64,000 bases of DNA, taken from the NCBI RefSeq assembly GCF_023824315.1, contig NZ_CP098732.1, forward strand, positions 992,001-1,056,000. The letters are read 5' to 3'. The stretch comes from Acinetobacter tibetensis. GTDB lineage: Bacteria; Pseudomonadota; Gammaproteobacteria; Pseudomonadales; Moraxellaceae. The notes below the pieces were generated by a model. The model was not told the origin of the DNA. It was given only the letters and a program-made list of their open reading frames with translations, and ran no database searches. Positions within the stretch are counted from its first letter, which is position 1; each line of letters begins with the position of its first letter. The translations under genes were made by a program, and so were the position numbers. Shown here one piece after another: positions 43,344-52,515 of this stretch.

Positions 43344-44162
43344 TTAAAAATGGTAGCGTTGACGCATAGCCTGTAATAATTCAGCCCAAATCGGTTGAAT
43401 CAGTTGAACTTGTTGCAGGCAATACTGGTATAGAAACCAGCAGCTCACGACGGCTACAGTTGTACCTAAAATGAAGCTTAGGGCAGGTTTTTGCCACTTT
43501 TGGCACAAATACCAAATACCTGCGAGAACCGCGCCCATTAGCATTCCGCCAACATGCGCAGCATTATTAATTCCAGAGATCGTGAGTCCAATCACCAAGT
43601 TAATGCCCATGACCATAATTAAGGTCTTTTTATCTAGAATAAAGCGTTGTTGTGGTAGAACAGGAAAGAGGGATAGTAAGGTTAAAGCACCACCTAAGCC
43701 CATCACAGCACCAGAGGCACCTGCGCTGACATGTGGCAGTAAAGAGGGATCAATCACCTGCTGATTCAACATACTTAGCGTGTCATGTATTGCCAAATAA
43801 CCACTAAAGAGACTACCCATTAATCCTGCGGCAAAATAGAGCATGAAATAATAGAACCGACCAAAGAGTTGTTCTGCGACACTGCCAAAAATATACAATG
43901 CCCACATGTTTAACATTAAATGAATCAGCCCAAAATGAAAAAACATGCTGCTGAACAGGCGAGTGGGTTCCTCTAAAAAGGTTAAAGGTGCATAATCAGC
44001 TCCCCAGCGAATAGCATCTGCTAGGCTTGGATCGCTGACATTGACCCCTGAGACAATTTGCCAGAGGAATAAACCCACATTGATGGCAATGAAAAGGGTG
44101 GTGAGCCACCAATCCTGCATATTCAGTTTGCTTGGAACCCAAGGTGGTGTTGAATGAGACAT
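43344..44162 (-). CDS. rhomboid family intramembrane serine protease (second of two)
   Basis: A 272-residue rhomboid with an N-terminal soluble part of 18 residues and six or seven spans. Key residues are N85 (HLMLNMW), S150 (GASGA) and H203 (NNAAHVGG). It is larger than the first rhomboid, with an extra C-terminal span and tail. It ends 17 bases from the convergent permease gene. Substrate unknown. Confidence 0.9.
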   Translation of the reverse strand: MSHSTPPWVPSKLNMQDWWLTTLFIAINVGLFLWQIVSGVNVSDPSLADAIRWGADYAPLTFLEEPTRLFSSMFFHFGLIHLMLNMWALYIFGSVAEQLFGRFYYFMLYFAAGLMGSLFSGYLAIHDTLSMLNQQVIDPSLLPHVSAGASGAVMGLGGALTLLSLFPVLPQQRFILDKKTLIMVMGINLVIGLTISGINNAAHVGGMLMGAVLAGIWYLCQKWQKPALSFILGTTVAVVSCWFLYQYCLQQVQLIQPIWAELLQAMRQRYHF

Positions 44163-44240
44163 GCTATTGTTTGACTTTGAATCTACATTTTAACCAAGCT
44201 TAGCACGAAAGAATGAAAATATTAGGAGCAACTTACTGAC

Positions 44241-44915
44241 ATGAAAGCTTTTTTTGTTCGAACTTTGTTAGTCATTGTCAGTTTGATTCTACTTGTACAG
44301 CTATGGATTTTTAGTAGTTTAGTCTGGTGGCGTACACATCCAGTTGAAACCACGATGTTTATGCGTCTAGATTACTGGTCTGAACCATCAAAACCAATTC
44401 AGCACACATGGCGGGATTATGATGAGATTAGTGATTATGTAAAACGCGCTGTGGTCACTTCTGAAGATGGAAAATTCATGCACCATCATGGTTTTGACTG
44501 GGAAGGCATGCAATACGCTTTAGAACGTAACCAAGACAAAGGCAAAGTGGTTGCGGGCGGATCGACTATTTCTCAACAGTTGGCGAAAAACTTATTTTTA
44601 TACAATAAGCGTTCTTTTATTCGTAAAGGGCAAGAGGCTGTCGCCACTTGGATGATGGAGCTTATGTGGTCAAAACAGCGTATTCTGGAAGTCTATTTAA
44701 ACTCGGTAGAGTTTGGGGAAAATATTTACGGGGTTGAAGCAGCAACACAGCATTATTTTGGCAAAAGTGCGCGAAGTTTAACCCGTGATCAGGCAGTATT
44801 TTTAGCAGCAATTTTACCTAATCCTAAATACTATCAAGATCATCAAAATGATCGAAAAGTCCAAATTCGTAAAAGAATGATTCGTAAATATATGCGTTAT
44901 AGCCAAATCCCTTAA
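44241..44915 (+). CDS. mtgA: monofunctional peptidoglycan glycosyltransferase
   Basis: A 224-residue enzyme with one N-terminal span (about 5-27) and a GT51 domain. Motifs are all there: catalytic Glu in [43 protein letters not shown], and [17 protein letters not shown] with the second Glu region. It extends glycan strands from lipid II in the periplasm and has no transpeptidase domain. AGGAG lies upstream. A terminator follows. Confidence 0.96.
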   Translation: MKAFFVRTLLVIVSLILLVQLWIFSSLVWWRTHPVETTMFMRLDYWSEPSKPIQHTWRDYDEISDYVKRAVVTSEDGKFMHHHGFDWEGMQYALERNQDKGKVVAGGSTISQQLAKNLFLYNKRSFIRKGQEAVATWMMELMWSKQRILEVYLNSVEFGENIYGVEAATQHYFGKSARSLTRDQAVFLAAILPNPKYYQDHQNDRKVQIRKRMIRKYMRYSQIP

Positions 44916-44950
44916 TACGGCCTAATTCAGCGATCAGTATAAAGCAACAT

Positions 44951-44977
44951 AAGCCCAAATTATTTTGGGCTTTTTTA
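44951..44977 (+). terminator. mtgA terminator
   Basis: Stem AAGCCCAAA with TTTGGGCTT around 4 bases, then a T-run. Confidence 0.92.
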
Positions 44978-45045
44978 TGAAAATGTCACAAAATTGAAGC
45001 ATACTTATGACTATACAGATAACGTCTTAAAATCATGGGTTGATT

Positions 45046-47127
45046 ATGAATACGGCGGCACAGACTCCATTAGAGCCAGTTGAATATACTTATAATGATC
45101 GATTTATTAATCGGGAACTTTCAATTTTAGATTTCCATTTACGTGTTCTTGAGCAAGCTGTCGATCCGTTGCATCCATTGCTAGAACGCATGAATTTCTT
45201 GCTGATTTTTTCAAGAAATTTAGATGAGTTCTTTGAAATTCGTGTTGCTGGCATGTTGGAACAGTTGGATTTGGGCAATGAAAGTCATACCCCCGATGGT
45301 CTGACCCCAAAACAGGTTTTAGATCAAATTTCGCAAACGACACATGCTGCGATTGAACGCCAATATCGTATTTTAAATGAAGAAATCTTAGCGAAACTGC
45401 GCGAAGAAGATATTTGTTTTTTACGTCGTGGCGAGCTAACCCCCGCTCAATCTTCTTGGGTGAAAAAGTATTTCCAAGAACAGGTTGCTCCAGTATTAAC
45501 CCCGATTAGTTTAGACCCTGCACATCCATTCCCACGTTTAGTTAACAAAAGCTTGAACTTCATTGTGACTTTAGAAGGTAAAGATGCCTTTGGTCGTCAA
45601 ATTGATTTGGCTGTCGTACCTGCACCACGTTCATTGCCGCGTGTTGTACGCTTACCCGATGAGCTGACGGGTGGTAAAGAGCACCATGTCATGTTATCTG
45701 CGATTATTCATGAGCATGTTTCCGACCTATTCCCGGGAATGATCGCAACGGGTTGTTATCAGTTCCGCGTAACGCGGAATGCAGACTTGGCTTTAAATGA
45801 AGATGTAGAAGACTTAGCGAAAGCGTTAAAAGGTGAGCTAAATTCACGTCGCTTTGGTCGTGCGGTACGTTTAGAGGTCACTGAAAACTGCCCTAAACAT
45901 ATTTATGATTACTTGCTGAATGAATTCGATTTAGAAGAAGAGCAGTTGTATAAAGTGGATGGTCCAGTAAATTTGGCACGATTGTTGTCAAATTTTAAGC
46001 GTCCACATTTGCGCTATGACTCACATACGCCTGTAATTCCTAAAGTGTTGAAAAAATCTGAAAACATTTTTTCAGCGATGCAAAAGCAAGACATTTTATT
46101 GCATCATCCGTTTGAATCCTTTGCTCCAGTCATTAACTTGTTACGTGAAGCTGCGCGAGACCCACAAGTTCTAGCAATTAAGCAAACGTTGTACCGTAGT
46201 GGAGCAGATTCTGAGATTGTACAAGTCTTGGCAGAAGCAGCGCGTAATGGTAAAGAAGTCACCGCGGTGATTGAGTTACGTGCTCGTTTTGATGAAGAGT
46301 CGAATATTGCAGTGGCCAATGTTTTACAAGAAGCAGGCGCTGTGGTGGTATATGGTATTGTTGGCTATAAAACGCATGCCAAAATGATTCTAGTTGTCCG
46401 CCGTGAAAATAATAAACTGGTACGTTATGTCCATTTAGGTACAGGAAATTACCATGCAGGTAATGCCCGTATTTATACCGACTACGGTTTACTCACAACC
46501 GACAAAGAACTGTGTGAAGATGTACATCGCATTTTCCAAGAGTTAACAGGTATGGGCAAAATGGCAAAGCTGAAAAAGCTTTTGCATGCGCCATTTACGT
46601 TACATGCCCAGTTGATCAATTTTATTGATGATGAAATTGCCAATGCCAAAGCAGGAAAACCAGCACAGATTATTGTGAAGGTAAATGCCCTGACGGAATT
46701 GCAGTTGATTAATAAGCTGTATGAAGCTTCGCAGGCGGGCGTGCAGATAGACCTTATTATTCGTTCTATTTGTTGTTTACGTCCTGGGCTTCCGGGTTTG
46801 TCAGAGAATATTCGTGTACGTTCTATCGTTGGGCGTTTCTTGGAACATACACGGGTTTACTATTTTAGTAATAATGGCAATCCACATATCTACTGTTCAA
46901 GTGCGGACTGGATGGATCGTAATTTATTTAATCGTGTTGAGGCTTGCTTCCCAATTGAAGATCCTGCATTAAAAAAACGGATTTATCAGCAGGGCTTACT
47001 CACTTATCTAAAAGACAATCAACAAGCATGGCTATTACAAGGTGATGGTTCATGGGTACGTGCTCAAGTGGCAGAAGGGGAAGAGCCACATAATGCCCAA
47101 CGGACCTTGTTAGAAATCATTAAATAA
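45046..47127 (+). CDS. ppk1: polyphosphate kinase 1
   Basis: A 693-residue PPK1 that makes polyphosphate from ATP. The N-terminal helical domain starts with [20 protein letters not shown]. The two phospholipase-D-like catalytic domains show the autophosphorylated His region [20 protein letters not shown] and the second His in [11 protein letters not shown], followed by [10 protein letters not shown]. Length is normal. ATG 45046 is used; a TTG two codons earlier is possible. No ppx gene is adjacent. A terminator follows. Confidence 0.96.
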   Translation: MNTAAQTPLEPVEYTYNDRFINRELSILDFHLRVLEQAVDPLHPLLERMNFLLIFSRNLDEFFEIRVAGMLEQLDLGNESHTPDGLTPKQVLDQISQTTHAAIERQYRILNEEILAKLREEDICFLRRGELTPAQSSWVKKYFQEQVAPVLTPISLDPAHPFPRLVNKSLNFIVTLEGKDAFGRQIDLAVVPAPRSLPRVVRLPDELTGGKEHHVMLSAIIHEHVSDLFPGMIATGCYQFRVTRNADLALNEDVEDLAKALKGELNSRRFGRAVRLEVTENCPKHIYDYLLNEFDLEEEQLYKVDGPVNLARLLSNFKRPHLRYDSHTPVIPKVLKKSENIFSAMQKQDILLHHPFESFAPVINLLREAARDPQVLAIKQTLYRSGADSEIVQVLAEAARNGKEVTAVIELRARFDEESNIAVANVLQEAGAVVVYGIVGYKTHAKMILVVRRENNKLVRYVHLGTGNYHAGNARIYTDYGLLTTDKELCEDVHRIFQELTGMGKMAKLKKLLHAPFTLHAQLINFIDDEIANAKAGKPAQIIVKVNALTELQLINKLYEASQAGVQIDLIIRSICCLRPGLPGLSENIRVRSIVGRFLEHTRVYYFSNNGNPHIYCSSADWMDRNLFNRVEACFPIEDPALKKRIYQQGLLTYLKDNQQAWLLQGDGSWVRAQVAEGEEPHNAQRTLLEIIK

Positions 47128-47132
47128 CAGTC

Positions 47133-47164
47133 AAAAGAAAGAGCCTCAAGTAGGCTCTTTCTTA
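47133..47164. terminator. terminator between ppk1 and the convergent regulator
   Basis: A 12-bp stem, AAGAAAGAGCCT with its complement around a 5-base loop. It overlaps the stop codon of the minus-strand regulator and can act in both directions. Confidence 0.88.
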
Positions 47165-47791
47165 TTTATGACTTAAATGCCGGTAAATCGATTTGATCCG
47201 CCCTTCTACGCTGTAAAGAGGAATCCCCAATTTATGCGCAATTTCACGAGTATTTAACTGATTTGCGAGCAAAGATAAAATTTCTAACTCGATATCAGAG
47301 AACAATTGGCTTGGGCTTTCTTTAAAATGGTTGATGAATTGTTGAGCTTGGTTTTGAGTCTGAGTATTGAGAATATATTGTGCCAATTCGCCATGTAAGG
47401 TTGCACCACCCCTTAAAATGGTTCTGATCTGTTGCAAAATCTCACGGTCAGTCTGCTCAATAAAAAAGTAGCCATATGCGCCAGATTGAATTCCTCGGAA
47501 GATTTGCTCTGTTTGCCCTTTGGGCGCCAGTAAAATAATGACCACATAAGGATGATAAGCTTTTAATGAGCGTATTAAATCGTGTAAAGGCACTTGCGTA
47601 AAATTGAGATCGACTAGGACAATATTGGGTAAATGTAAACGGTAGATTTCAAGTGCATCATCTAAATAAGGTGTAGAGTGAATTAAAGGCGCAGGGTAGC
47701 CTAACTCCATCAATAATATTCTAAGGCGAAGGTCTAAATTCATTTCTTCCGAGAGAATTAATACGGGTGCTGGGAGTAAAAGCTCATTCAC
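47162..47791 (-). CDS. atypical response regulator with LuxR-type DNA-binding domain
   Basis: A 209-residue NarL/LuxR-type regulator. A receiver-like domain covers about 1-120 with a phospho-Asp candidate in IVLVDLNF, but the first acidic pair is SEE in place of DD, and the conserved Lys after strand 5 is missing (GYFFIEQ). The helix-turn-helix (about 150-209) has ELEILSLLANQLNTREIAHKLGIPLYSVEGRIKSIY. I chose GTG at 47791 with AGGA upstream; the longer frame begins with TTG and no ribosome site. No sensor kinase is next to it, so signalling may not use phosphorylation. Confidence 0.78.
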   Translation of the reverse strand: MNELLLPAPVLILSEEMNLDLRLRILLMELGYPAPLIHSTPYLDDALEIYRLHLPNIVLVDLNFTQVPLHDLIRSLKAYHPYVVIILLAPKGQTEQIFRGIQSGAYGYFFIEQTDREILQQIRTILRGGATLHGELAQYILNTQTQNQAQQFINHFKESPSQLFSDIELEILSLLANQLNTREIAHKLGIPLYSVEGRIKSIYRHLSHK

Positions 47792-48021
47792 TATTTTTTG
47801 TCCTAAACTTGAGCATCCAATTACCTTTTGACTGTGTTCCAAATACTGAAAATGTTCTATACCTGTAAATTGGGATTTTCTGTCTCTGGTGCTAGTGTAA
47901 GTATTTGTTGAATAAAAATTAATTGAAAATGGTTTTAATTTTGTTGTGAATTTTAGGTAATTTGTTGAGATTGTTTTTTTTATTAGAATAAATGTTCATG
48001 AATATTATTGTTTAAGAGAAA

Positions 48022-48465
48022 TTAAAGTAAATCTTTGCGCAGTTCGCGTGCACTTGGTATAGAGGTATAACGAAATACCGTATAACCTGCTTCTGTCAGC
48101 ATTAAGTCGCGTTGACGGTCTTCATCTTCTTTACCAATATGACTTGGGTCATCTAATTCAATAATTGCGATAACTTTCATATCACGATTTAACACCACAA
48201 AATCTGTGACTTTTCGATTGAATTGTTGACGTATTTTGAAATTGTCACTGGTAATTAGGGCACTAAATGCGACTTGTGCCAAAATATGATGTTCAGGCAG
48301 TGCTTCATTCAGTCGAACAAACATTTTTTGTTCAAAGGCCGTAATGAGGGGTTTTTGATAAAATTGCTGCCGATTCCAAAAAAAATGTTGGAATAGCATC
48401 AGAAGCAAAAAAAAACTTGCCAGACAGCCAATAATAAAAAACAGCGTTTGAATTGATGTAAACAC
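48022..48465 (-). CDS. membrane-anchored DUF2726 (PD-(D/E)xK-like) protein
   Basis: A 147-residue protein with one N-terminal span (about 7-28) and a DUF2726 domain. The pattern FNRKVTDFVVLNRDMKVIAIIELDDPSH resembles the D...ExK-type core of restriction-like nucleases (Asp in TDFVV, Glu in IIELDD), though a clear Lys is not evident. Function unknown. The start is GTG, with only a weak GAG site. It ends some 10 bases before the terminator of a tRNA gene's unit on the same strand. Confidence 0.72.
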   Translation of the reverse strand: MFTSIQTLFFIIGCLASFFLLLMLFQHFFWNRQQFYQKPLITAFEQKMFVRLNEALPEHHILAQVAFSALITSDNFKIRQQFNRKVTDFVVLNRDMKVIAIIELDDPSHIGKEDEDRQRDLMLTEAGYTVFRYTSIPSARELRKDLL

Positions 48466-48476
48466 AAATTGAACTC

Positions 48477-48510
48477 AATAAAAAACCCACTACAAACTGA
48501 GTGGGTTTTT
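48477..48510 (-). terminator. terminator of the first tRNA-Asn gene
   Basis: Stem AAAAACCCAC with GTGGGTTTTT around a 10-base loop, T-run on the minus strand, 8 bases after the tRNA 3' end. Confidence 0.88.
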
Positions 48511-48517
48511 AGAATCT

Positions 48518-48593
48518 TGGCTCTCCAACCTGGGCTCGAACCAGGGACCTGCGGATTAACAGTCCGTCGCTCTACCGACTGAGCTATTGGAGA
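48518..48593 (-). tRNA. tRNA-Asn (anticodon GTT), copy 1
   Basis: A 76-base cloverleaf with the 3' CCA encoded. Acceptor arms are TCTCCAA and TTGGAGA; the anticodon loop is CTGTTAA. The body is identical to the other two copies. Confidence 0.97.
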
Positions 48594-48692
48594 ATCTGGA
48601 ACGCATTTTAGGGGGCGAAGCGCAAGTGGTCAAGTAAAAAGTTAAAAAATTCAAATATTTTCAGTTAAGTGAATTAAAAATAGGCAAATAGA

Positions 48693-48998
48693 TTATTTAA
48701 TACGCTGTATTGCGTCAATATAAGTGGCTTGCGTTTTGAGGGGATTGGCTTGGCGACATGAATTGATCAATTGCATGAGTTCTTGTTGAGTCATATTCGA
48801 ATGAATTTGTTTTTGAATCGCTGTTAAGACGCTAGGGTTTTTCCCAGCTAAATCACGACTACATTGATATAAGCGTTCGTACATCAGGGCAGAAGCAGAC
48901 TTATTATTTTCAGACTTTTGTGTGCATTGAAAGGCAGCAAAAATAACCACAATGATAACAATCCAAAAAATCAGGGATTTTAGCCAAGGCAGATTCAT
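48693..48998 (-). CDS. small membrane-anchored protein between tRNA-Asn genes
   Basis: A 101-residue protein of unknown function with a hydrophobic N-terminus (about 8-24). The VIFAAFQC segment is not a proper lipobox, so a membrane anchor is more likely than a lipoprotein. The mature part is helical with two Cys (LYQCSRDL, INSCRQA). AGAGAA before the ATG supports expression. It is flanked by tRNA-Asn genes on the same strand. Confidence 0.6.
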   Translation of the reverse strand: MNLPWLKSLIFWIVIIVVIFAAFQCTQKSENNKSASALMYERLYQCSRDLAGKNPSVLTAIQKQIHSNMTQQELMQLINSCRQANPLKTQATYIDAIQRIK

Positions 48999-49091
48999 TT
49001 TTATTCTCTATGCTGTTGTTATGTGGTGAAGATATTCAAAATACGACGAAATTACAATTTGCAATTAGATTGATTTTAAAATATAGGCAAT

Positions 49092-49123
49092 AAAAAACCC
49101 ACAACATAATGTGTGGGTTTTTT
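49092..49123 (-). terminator. terminator of the tandem tRNA-Asn genes
   Basis: Stem AAAAAACCCACA with TGTGGGTTTTTT around 8 bases, just after the 3' end of copy 2 on the minus strand. It is similar in stem to the terminator of copy 1. Confidence 0.9.
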
Positions 49124-49130
49124 AGAATCT

Positions 49131-49206
49131 TGGCTCTTCCACCTGGGCTCGAACCAGGGACCTGCGGATTAACAGTCCGTCGCTCTACCGACTGAGCTAT
49201 GGAAGA
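49131..49206 (-). tRNA. tRNA-Asn (anticodon GTT), copy 2, variant acceptor stem
   Basis: A 76-base tRNA with CCA encoded. The body equals copies 1 and 3, but the acceptor arms are TCTTCCA and TGGAAGA. All seven pairs remain, so the changes are compensated. It is 4 bases from copy 3. Confidence 0.97.
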
Positions 49207-49210
49207 ATAG

Positions 49211-49286
49211 TGGCTCTCCAACCTGGGCTCGAACCAGGGACCTGCGGATTAACAGTCCGTCGCTCTACCGACTGAGCTATTGGAGA
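49211..49286 (-). tRNA. tRNA-Asn (anticodon GTT), copy 3
   Basis: A 76-base tRNA with CCA encoded and acceptor arms TCTCCAA and TTGGAGA, same as copy 1. It is transcribed first in the tandem pair with copy 2. Upstream bases resemble those in front of copy 1. Confidence 0.97.
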
Positions 49287-49387
49287 ATCTGATGCGCATT
49301 TTAGGGATGAAAGTAGGCGTCGTCAACCCGTTCCTGAAGATAATTGTTTTATTTGATTTATAATTATTCAGTTAAAGCCTAAAAATG

Positions 49388-49416
49388 AAAAAATCACCCG
49401 TAAAGGGTGATTTTTT
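49388..49416 (-). terminator. sodB terminator
   Basis: Stem TCACCC with GGGTGA plus A/T pairs, T-runs on both strands, 18 bases after the sodB stop. Confidence 0.9.
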
Positions 49417-49433
49417 ATGCAGAAAAATAAAAA

Positions 49434-50060
49434 TTATTTTTCAACACCAGCAGCTTGACCTGCATATTTCGCGTTTGCATAGTCCCAGTTCACTAAGCTT
49501 TCTAAGAAAGTTGTGATGTATTTAGGACGAGCATTGCGGAAATCGATGTAGTAAGCATGTTCCCAAACGTCAATGGTTAATACTGCTACTTTACCGTGAG
49601 CAAGTGGAGTATCGGCATTTGCAGTTTTCATAATAGAAAGCGCGCCATTTACTTCATCAGCCACTAACCAAGCCCAGCCTGAACCGAACTGAGTTGTTGC
49701 CGCAGCAGCAAATTCTTCAGCAAATTTTTCGTATGAACCAAAAGTTTCATCAATTTTTGCTGCTAATGCGCCAGTTGCTTTACCGCCACCGTTTTTAGCC
49801 ATACAGTTCCAGTAGAACGTGTGGTTCCAAACTTGAGCTGCATTGTTGAAAACACCTACTTTAGCAGCATCGCCAGCAGAAGCTTTGATGATTTCTTCTA
49901 AAGTTTTACCTTCAAGGTCAGTGCCTTTGATTAAGTTGTTTAAGTTAACAACATAAGTATTGTGGTGTTTGTCGTGATGGTATTCTAAAGTTTCTTTGCT
50001 GATATGAGGAGCAAGATCTTCATAGCCATATGGAAGTGCTGGTAAAGTGATCGTTGTCAT
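49434..50060 (-). CDS. sodB: iron superoxide dismutase
   Basis: A 208-residue Fe-SOD that removes superoxide in the cytoplasm. Metal ligands are H28 (EYHHDKHH), H80 (VWNHTFYW), D164 and H168 (DVWEHAYY). Iron-type markers AAQVWNHTFYWNCM and FGSGWAWLV are present. The ATG at 50060 has AAGGA 9 bases upstream, which excludes a 12-residue extension. Single-gene unit. Confidence 0.97.
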   Translation of the reverse strand: MTTITLPALPYGYEDLAPHISKETLEYHHDKHHNTYVVNLNNLIKGTDLEGKTLEEIIKASAGDAAKVGVFNNAAQVWNHTFYWNCMAKNGGGKATGALAAKIDETFGSYEKFAEEFAAAATTQFGSGWAWLVADEVNGALSIMKTANADTPLAHGKVAVLTIDVWEHAYYIDFRNARPKYITTFLESLVNWDYANAKYAGQAAGVEK

Positions 50061-50258
50061 GATTTCAATTCCTTGCATTTTGCTGGGTTTTGACATTAAG
50101 TGGCACTATTGTAAAGGATTCTGGGCTAAATTTGCGCAATACTTTTAAATAACAATACAGAATAGCGCTCGAATTTATACGTATATAAAAAATACTTTAA
50201 ATCTAATCACACTGCTTTAAATCCATATTTTAAGTAAGGAAAATTTGCCCAGCCCAAA

Positions 50259-51017
50259 TTAAATCGGATTGTTTAATTCGAAATAACTATACTCAAGATT
50301 AAACTGTTCTGAAATAGCTTGTCCTAGGCGTTGTACACCATAACGTTCAGTCGCATGATGTCCGCAAGCGTAGTAATGAACATCCAATTCTTTCGCTTCA
50401 TAATACGTTCGTTCGCTGACTTCTCCAGATATGTAGGCATCACAAAGTTGCTCAGCAGCTTTGCCAATAAAGTCTTGCGCTGCACCTGTACAAAAACCCA
50501 CTTTCTGAATGGTTTTTTTATTCGCATTTAAATGAATAGTGTTAAAGCCTAAGCGTTCCGTGAGGATTTCCTTAAAAGCTTCTGGAGAAATCGCTTGCTT
50601 TAAATAACCAATATTGCCGATAGGGTGGCGTTCTGAAGCATCTAAAGCCTCAATATTTTCCAGTTCTAAAATTTCAGCAATTGCAGCATTATTTCCCAGT
50701 ATTGGGTGTGAATCTAAAGGAAGGTGATAAGCCACCAATGAAATATCATTTTGGATCAGTGTCTTAATACGCTTTCCACGCATACCCGTAATCGGGTAGG
50801 GTTCGCCTTTCCAAAAATAACCATGATGGACTAAGAGTAGATCAGCTTGCTGTGCAATCGCGGCATCAATTGCCTCTTGAGAAGCAGTGACTGCGCAGAG
50901 AATTTTTTTAACTTCAGAGCGTCCTTCAATTTGTAAACCATTGGGTGCATAGTCTTTAAACTCTTGAGTTTTTAACGTGTCATTACACCATTGCAGAATT
51001 TCTTGCAGAGTCGCCAT
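50259..51017 (-). CDS. NIF3 family (DUF34) metal-binding protein
   Basis: A 252-residue NIF3-like protein, often labelled GTP cyclohydrolase I type 2 without good proof. Di-metal site segments are LLVHHGYFW, AYHLPLDSH and the C-terminal HYYACGHHATERYG. The N-terminal NGLQIEGRSEVKKILCAVTAS is typical. It is a standard-length member without the extra middle domain. Divergent from the DegS-like gene. Confidence 0.92.
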   Translation of the reverse strand: MATLQEILQWCNDTLKTQEFKDYAPNGLQIEGRSEVKKILCAVTASQEAIDAAIAQQADLLLVHHGYFWKGEPYPITGMRGKRIKTLIQNDISLVAYHLPLDSHPILGNNAAIAEILELENIEALDASERHPIGNIGYLKQAISPEAFKEILTERLGFNTIHLNANKKTIQKVGFCTGAAQDFIGKAAEQLCDAYISGEVSERTYYEAKELDVHYYACGHHATERYGVQRLGQAISEQFNLEYSYFELNNPI

Positions 51018-51184
51018 AAAAGTCTCTTAAGTTACGAATTAATATCATCAAAACATAGTTTGAATTGTAACTAAAGCATCACAAAACTCTTGCATGAATT
51101 TTGTGTACCGAACTGTATTTGCCTTTACAATAAGCATAAATTCTTCGTTATTAATAAATTAAAATATTTTAAGAGGATAGAAAC

Positions 51185-52366
51185 GTGCGCCGGACCTTTA
51201 CATGGTTACCTTGGGTGTTACTCATTATTGTGATTATTGGTTTTATTGCATGGCAACAATACCAAAAACCAAAAGCGCCTGTTGCTCCTGATGGCGTAAA
51301 AATGCCTGCTGAAAAAGTTGAACCGCTGATTGATACGTCCAGAACGGGTGGGATAGTGTCTTATAGTGCAGCGGTAAAAGTTGCTGCACCTGCGGTGGTC
51401 AATATTTTTACCACACAGAAAGTCAAACAACTTGATCACCCGCTCATGAATGATCCTGCATTTAGAGAGTTTTTTGGTAATCAACTTCCAGAACAATTAA
51501 ATCCTGAACAAAATGAAAATAGTCTGGGGTCTGGGGTGATTGTTCGCCCAGATGGTTATATTTTGACTAATAATCATGTGGTTTCTCAGGCTGATCAAAT
51601 TATTGTTGCATTACAAGATGGTCGACGTGCGGCTGCTAAAATTATTGGTACAGATCCTGATACTGATTTAGCTGTGATTAAAATTGAGTTGGATAAACTG
51701 CCTGTATTACCTTTTAAGCTGAGTGGTAATGAAGTGGGGGATGTGGTACTAGCGATTGGTAACCCATTTGGTGTTGGTCAAACTGTAACGCAAGGGATTA
51801 TCTCTGCAACAGGGCGTTCAGATTTAGGCATTAATACTTATGAAGACTTTATTCAAACTGATGCGGCAATTAATCCTGGTAACTCAGGTGGAGCCTTGAT
51901 TGATGTAGCAGGCAATTTAATTGGGGTCAACACTGCTATTTTCTCACAATCAGGTGGTTCACTGGGGATAGGTTTTGCGATTCCTGCAAAAATCTGTCAG
52001 CAAGTGCTTAATTCAATTTTGAAAGATGGTCGTGTGGTTCGTGGTTGGTTAGGTATTAGTTTAATGCCTGTACAGCAAGAAAATATTATTGAACCAAAAC
52101 AAGCGGGTGTGGTTGTTGCAGACGTGCTAAAAAATGGGCCAGCAGCTCAAGCAGGATTATTAAAAGGCGATAAAATTACTCAAGTGAATGAGGAAAAAAT
52201 TACCTCAGCATCGCATTTGATTAATTATGTGGCATTGCAAGCGCCGAACAGTACCGTCAAGATTCAAGTCGAACGTGCTGGTAAACCATTAACTCTGAAT
52301 GTGGTGGTTGGGGAACGTAAAGTCCAGAATTCGGATTCGCAATATATTCCGTTACCGCAAAGATAA
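51185..52366 (+). CDS. DegS/AlgW-type membrane-anchored serine protease with PDZ domain
   Basis: A 393-residue periplasmic protease with one N-terminal span (about 7-24). The trypsin-like domain has H131 (TNNHVVS), D161 (DPDTDLAV) and S234 (GNSGGALID). One PDZ domain follows (about 285-375, with GVVVADVLKNGPAAQAGL). A single PDZ plus membrane anchor fits DegS/AlgW, which senses misfolded outer-membrane proteins and starts cleavage of an anti-sigma factor. No rseA/mucA gene is near. The start is GTG behind AGAGGA. A terminator follows. Confidence 0.92.
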   Translation: MRRTFTWLPWVLLIIVIIGFIAWQQYQKPKAPVAPDGVKMPAEKVEPLIDTSRTGGIVSYSAAVKVAAPAVVNIFTTQKVKQLDHPLMNDPAFREFFGNQLPEQLNPEQNENSLGSGVIVRPDGYILTNNHVVSQADQIIVALQDGRRAAAKIIGTDPDTDLAVIKIELDKLPVLPFKLSGNEVGDVVLAIGNPFGVGQTVTQGIISATGRSDLGINTYEDFIQTDAAINPGNSGGALIDVAGNLIGVNTAIFSQSGGSLGIGFAIPAKICQQVLNSILKDGRVVRGWLGISLMPVQQENIIEPKQAGVVVADVLKNGPAAQAGLLKGDKITQVNEEKITSASHLINYVALQAPNSTVKIQVERAGKPLTLNVVVGERKVQNSDSQYIPLPQR

Positions 52367-52375
52367 ATATTTTAA

Positions 52376-52404
52376 AAACAAGCTCCTGAAAAGGGGCTTT
52401 TTTT
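52376..52404 (+). terminator. terminator of the DegS-like gene
   Basis: Stem AAGCTCC with GGGGCTT (one G-U pair) around 6 bases, then seven or more T. Confidence 0.82.
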
Positions 52405-52515
52405 ATACCTAGAGCAAACTCACTTAGGCGAATTGATAAGGACGTTTTACTTCATTCGTTTATCCATTTATGGTCAAATACAGCGTGAGAATATAAAGCA
52501 ATATAGGGAAACATC

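Noticed and set aside
44980-45040. Possible Pho box before ppk1
   Set aside because: A GTCACA stretch is present, but I could not find two proper CTGTCAT-like repeats at the right spacing.
49036-49221. Open frame of 61 codons across the tandem tRNA-Asn genes
   Set aside because: Most of it is the tRNA and terminator sequence read as protein; there is no ribosome site.
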